This document shows, piece after piece, positions 63,013 to 63,115 of a stretch of DNA of 63,115 nucleotides (its first letter is position 1; every line of letters begins with the position of its first letter). The stretch covers positions 1 to 63,115 of the forward strand of contig SUWE01000009.1 in the NCBI GenBank assembly GCA_015061615.1, read 5' to 3'. The notes under the pieces are model-generated. The model did no database searches and was not told where the DNA came from. It saw only the letters and a list, made by a program, of their open reading frames with translations. A program made the translations under genes and the position numbers. This stretch comes from Lentisphaerota bacterium (GTDB lineage Bacteria > Verrucomicrobiota > Lentisphaeria > Victivallales > Victivallaceae).

Positions 63013-63115
63013 GGGGCTGAGCGCAAAACCTGTGTTTTTTTTTGCAGGGGTGCTAACGACTTGTCACGGCGTAGTGTAACGAAGACGGACGCCCCCTGCA
63101 CCCCTGGCGCCCGCG
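63013..63115. repeat. Partial copy of the GGGGCTGAGCGC repeat (cut by window end)
   Basis: GGGGCTGAGCGCAAAACCTG is followed by a T-run, GCAGGGGTGCTAACG, a 31-bp module (within 63061-63088: TTGTCACGG to CGAAGACGG) and GCCCCCTGCACCCCTGGCGC. Apart from the module, this is the order at 10595-10670. The module is the reverse complement of part of copy A at 11148-11176, with small changes. Confidence 0.75.

Overview
The window looks like chromosome of an anaerobic, gut-type member of Lentisphaerae/Victivallales. This is inferred, not proven. The pointers are a prepilin-type protein with a [19 protein letters not shown] start and a C-terminal FIDGH motif, a very large SSS-type symporter, GH106-like enzymes, an AIDA/FG-GAP repeat protein, a type III glutamine synthetase, HydF and an electron-bifurcating-type NADH/NADPH flavoprotein cluster. 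Most genes share a moderate-GC codon style. The exception is roughly 36.7-45.7 kb, which is visibly AT-richer.

Layout. 1-2.06 kb: tail of a truncated gene, a decayed IS4-type transposase and a second decayed gene. 2.06-10.6 kb: a LysR regulator divergent from a tightly overlapping operon (split class I fumarase/tartrate dehydratase-like alpha and beta subunits, AtuA-like DUF1446 protein, DUF4387 protein), then an SSS symporter and an LctP-type lactate permease. 10.6-11.2 kb: stacked terminators and two interspersed repeats. 11.2-13.5 kb (minus): rhaA-folE-dtd. 13.7-19.2 kb: hydF followed by NuoE-, NuoF- and [2Fe-2S]/GltD-like subunits, resembling the Sporomusa-type (Stn) bifurcating transhydrogenase. 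19.2-25.3 kb: mtaB, a repeat carrying a long hairpin, a lipoprotein, rsmG and a GH106-like enzyme. 25.5-28.9 kb: a large AIDA-repeat/Ig-like/FG-GAP protein. 29.2-32.5 kb (minus): an MFS transporter and an MlaA-hydrolase fusion lipoprotein. 32.7-36.4 kb: an overlapping operon of dGTPase, Ser/Thr kinase and a second split class I fumarase.

36.5-45.9 kb: a genomic island bounded by 140-bp direct repeats that include the 3' part of tRNA-Thr(CGT). The intact tRNA is at the right edge. The island carries an AraC regulator, a CBM-like secreted protein, a large secreted putative glycosidase, a prepilin-type protein and a GH106-like enzyme. No recombinase is visible. 45.9-50.2 kb (minus): tyrS, trmB, an RdgC-like protein and trpB. 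50.5-62.97 kb (plus): a YbhN-like membrane protein, a MetF-MetV fusion, a YwlE-like phosphatase, an RpiB-GlyA fusion, serS, a membrane protein, a small secreted protein, a cation/proton antiporter fused to a PTS IIA domain, and glnN. The window ends inside a copy of an interspersed repeat also seen at 10.6 kb.

How it fits together: organic-acid uptake and dehydration (two permeases, two split dehydratases), rhamnose/polysaccharide use (rhaA, GH106-like enzymes, the island) and fermentative redox balancing (hydF, transhydrogenase-like cluster) sit with one-carbon genes (MetF-MetV, GlyA, FolE) and ordinary translation housekeeping. Several proteins are unusual fusions. The best leads for undescribed biology are the dehydratase/AtuA/DUF4387 operon, the tRNA-Thr island, the MlaA-hydrolase fusion and the repeat family.
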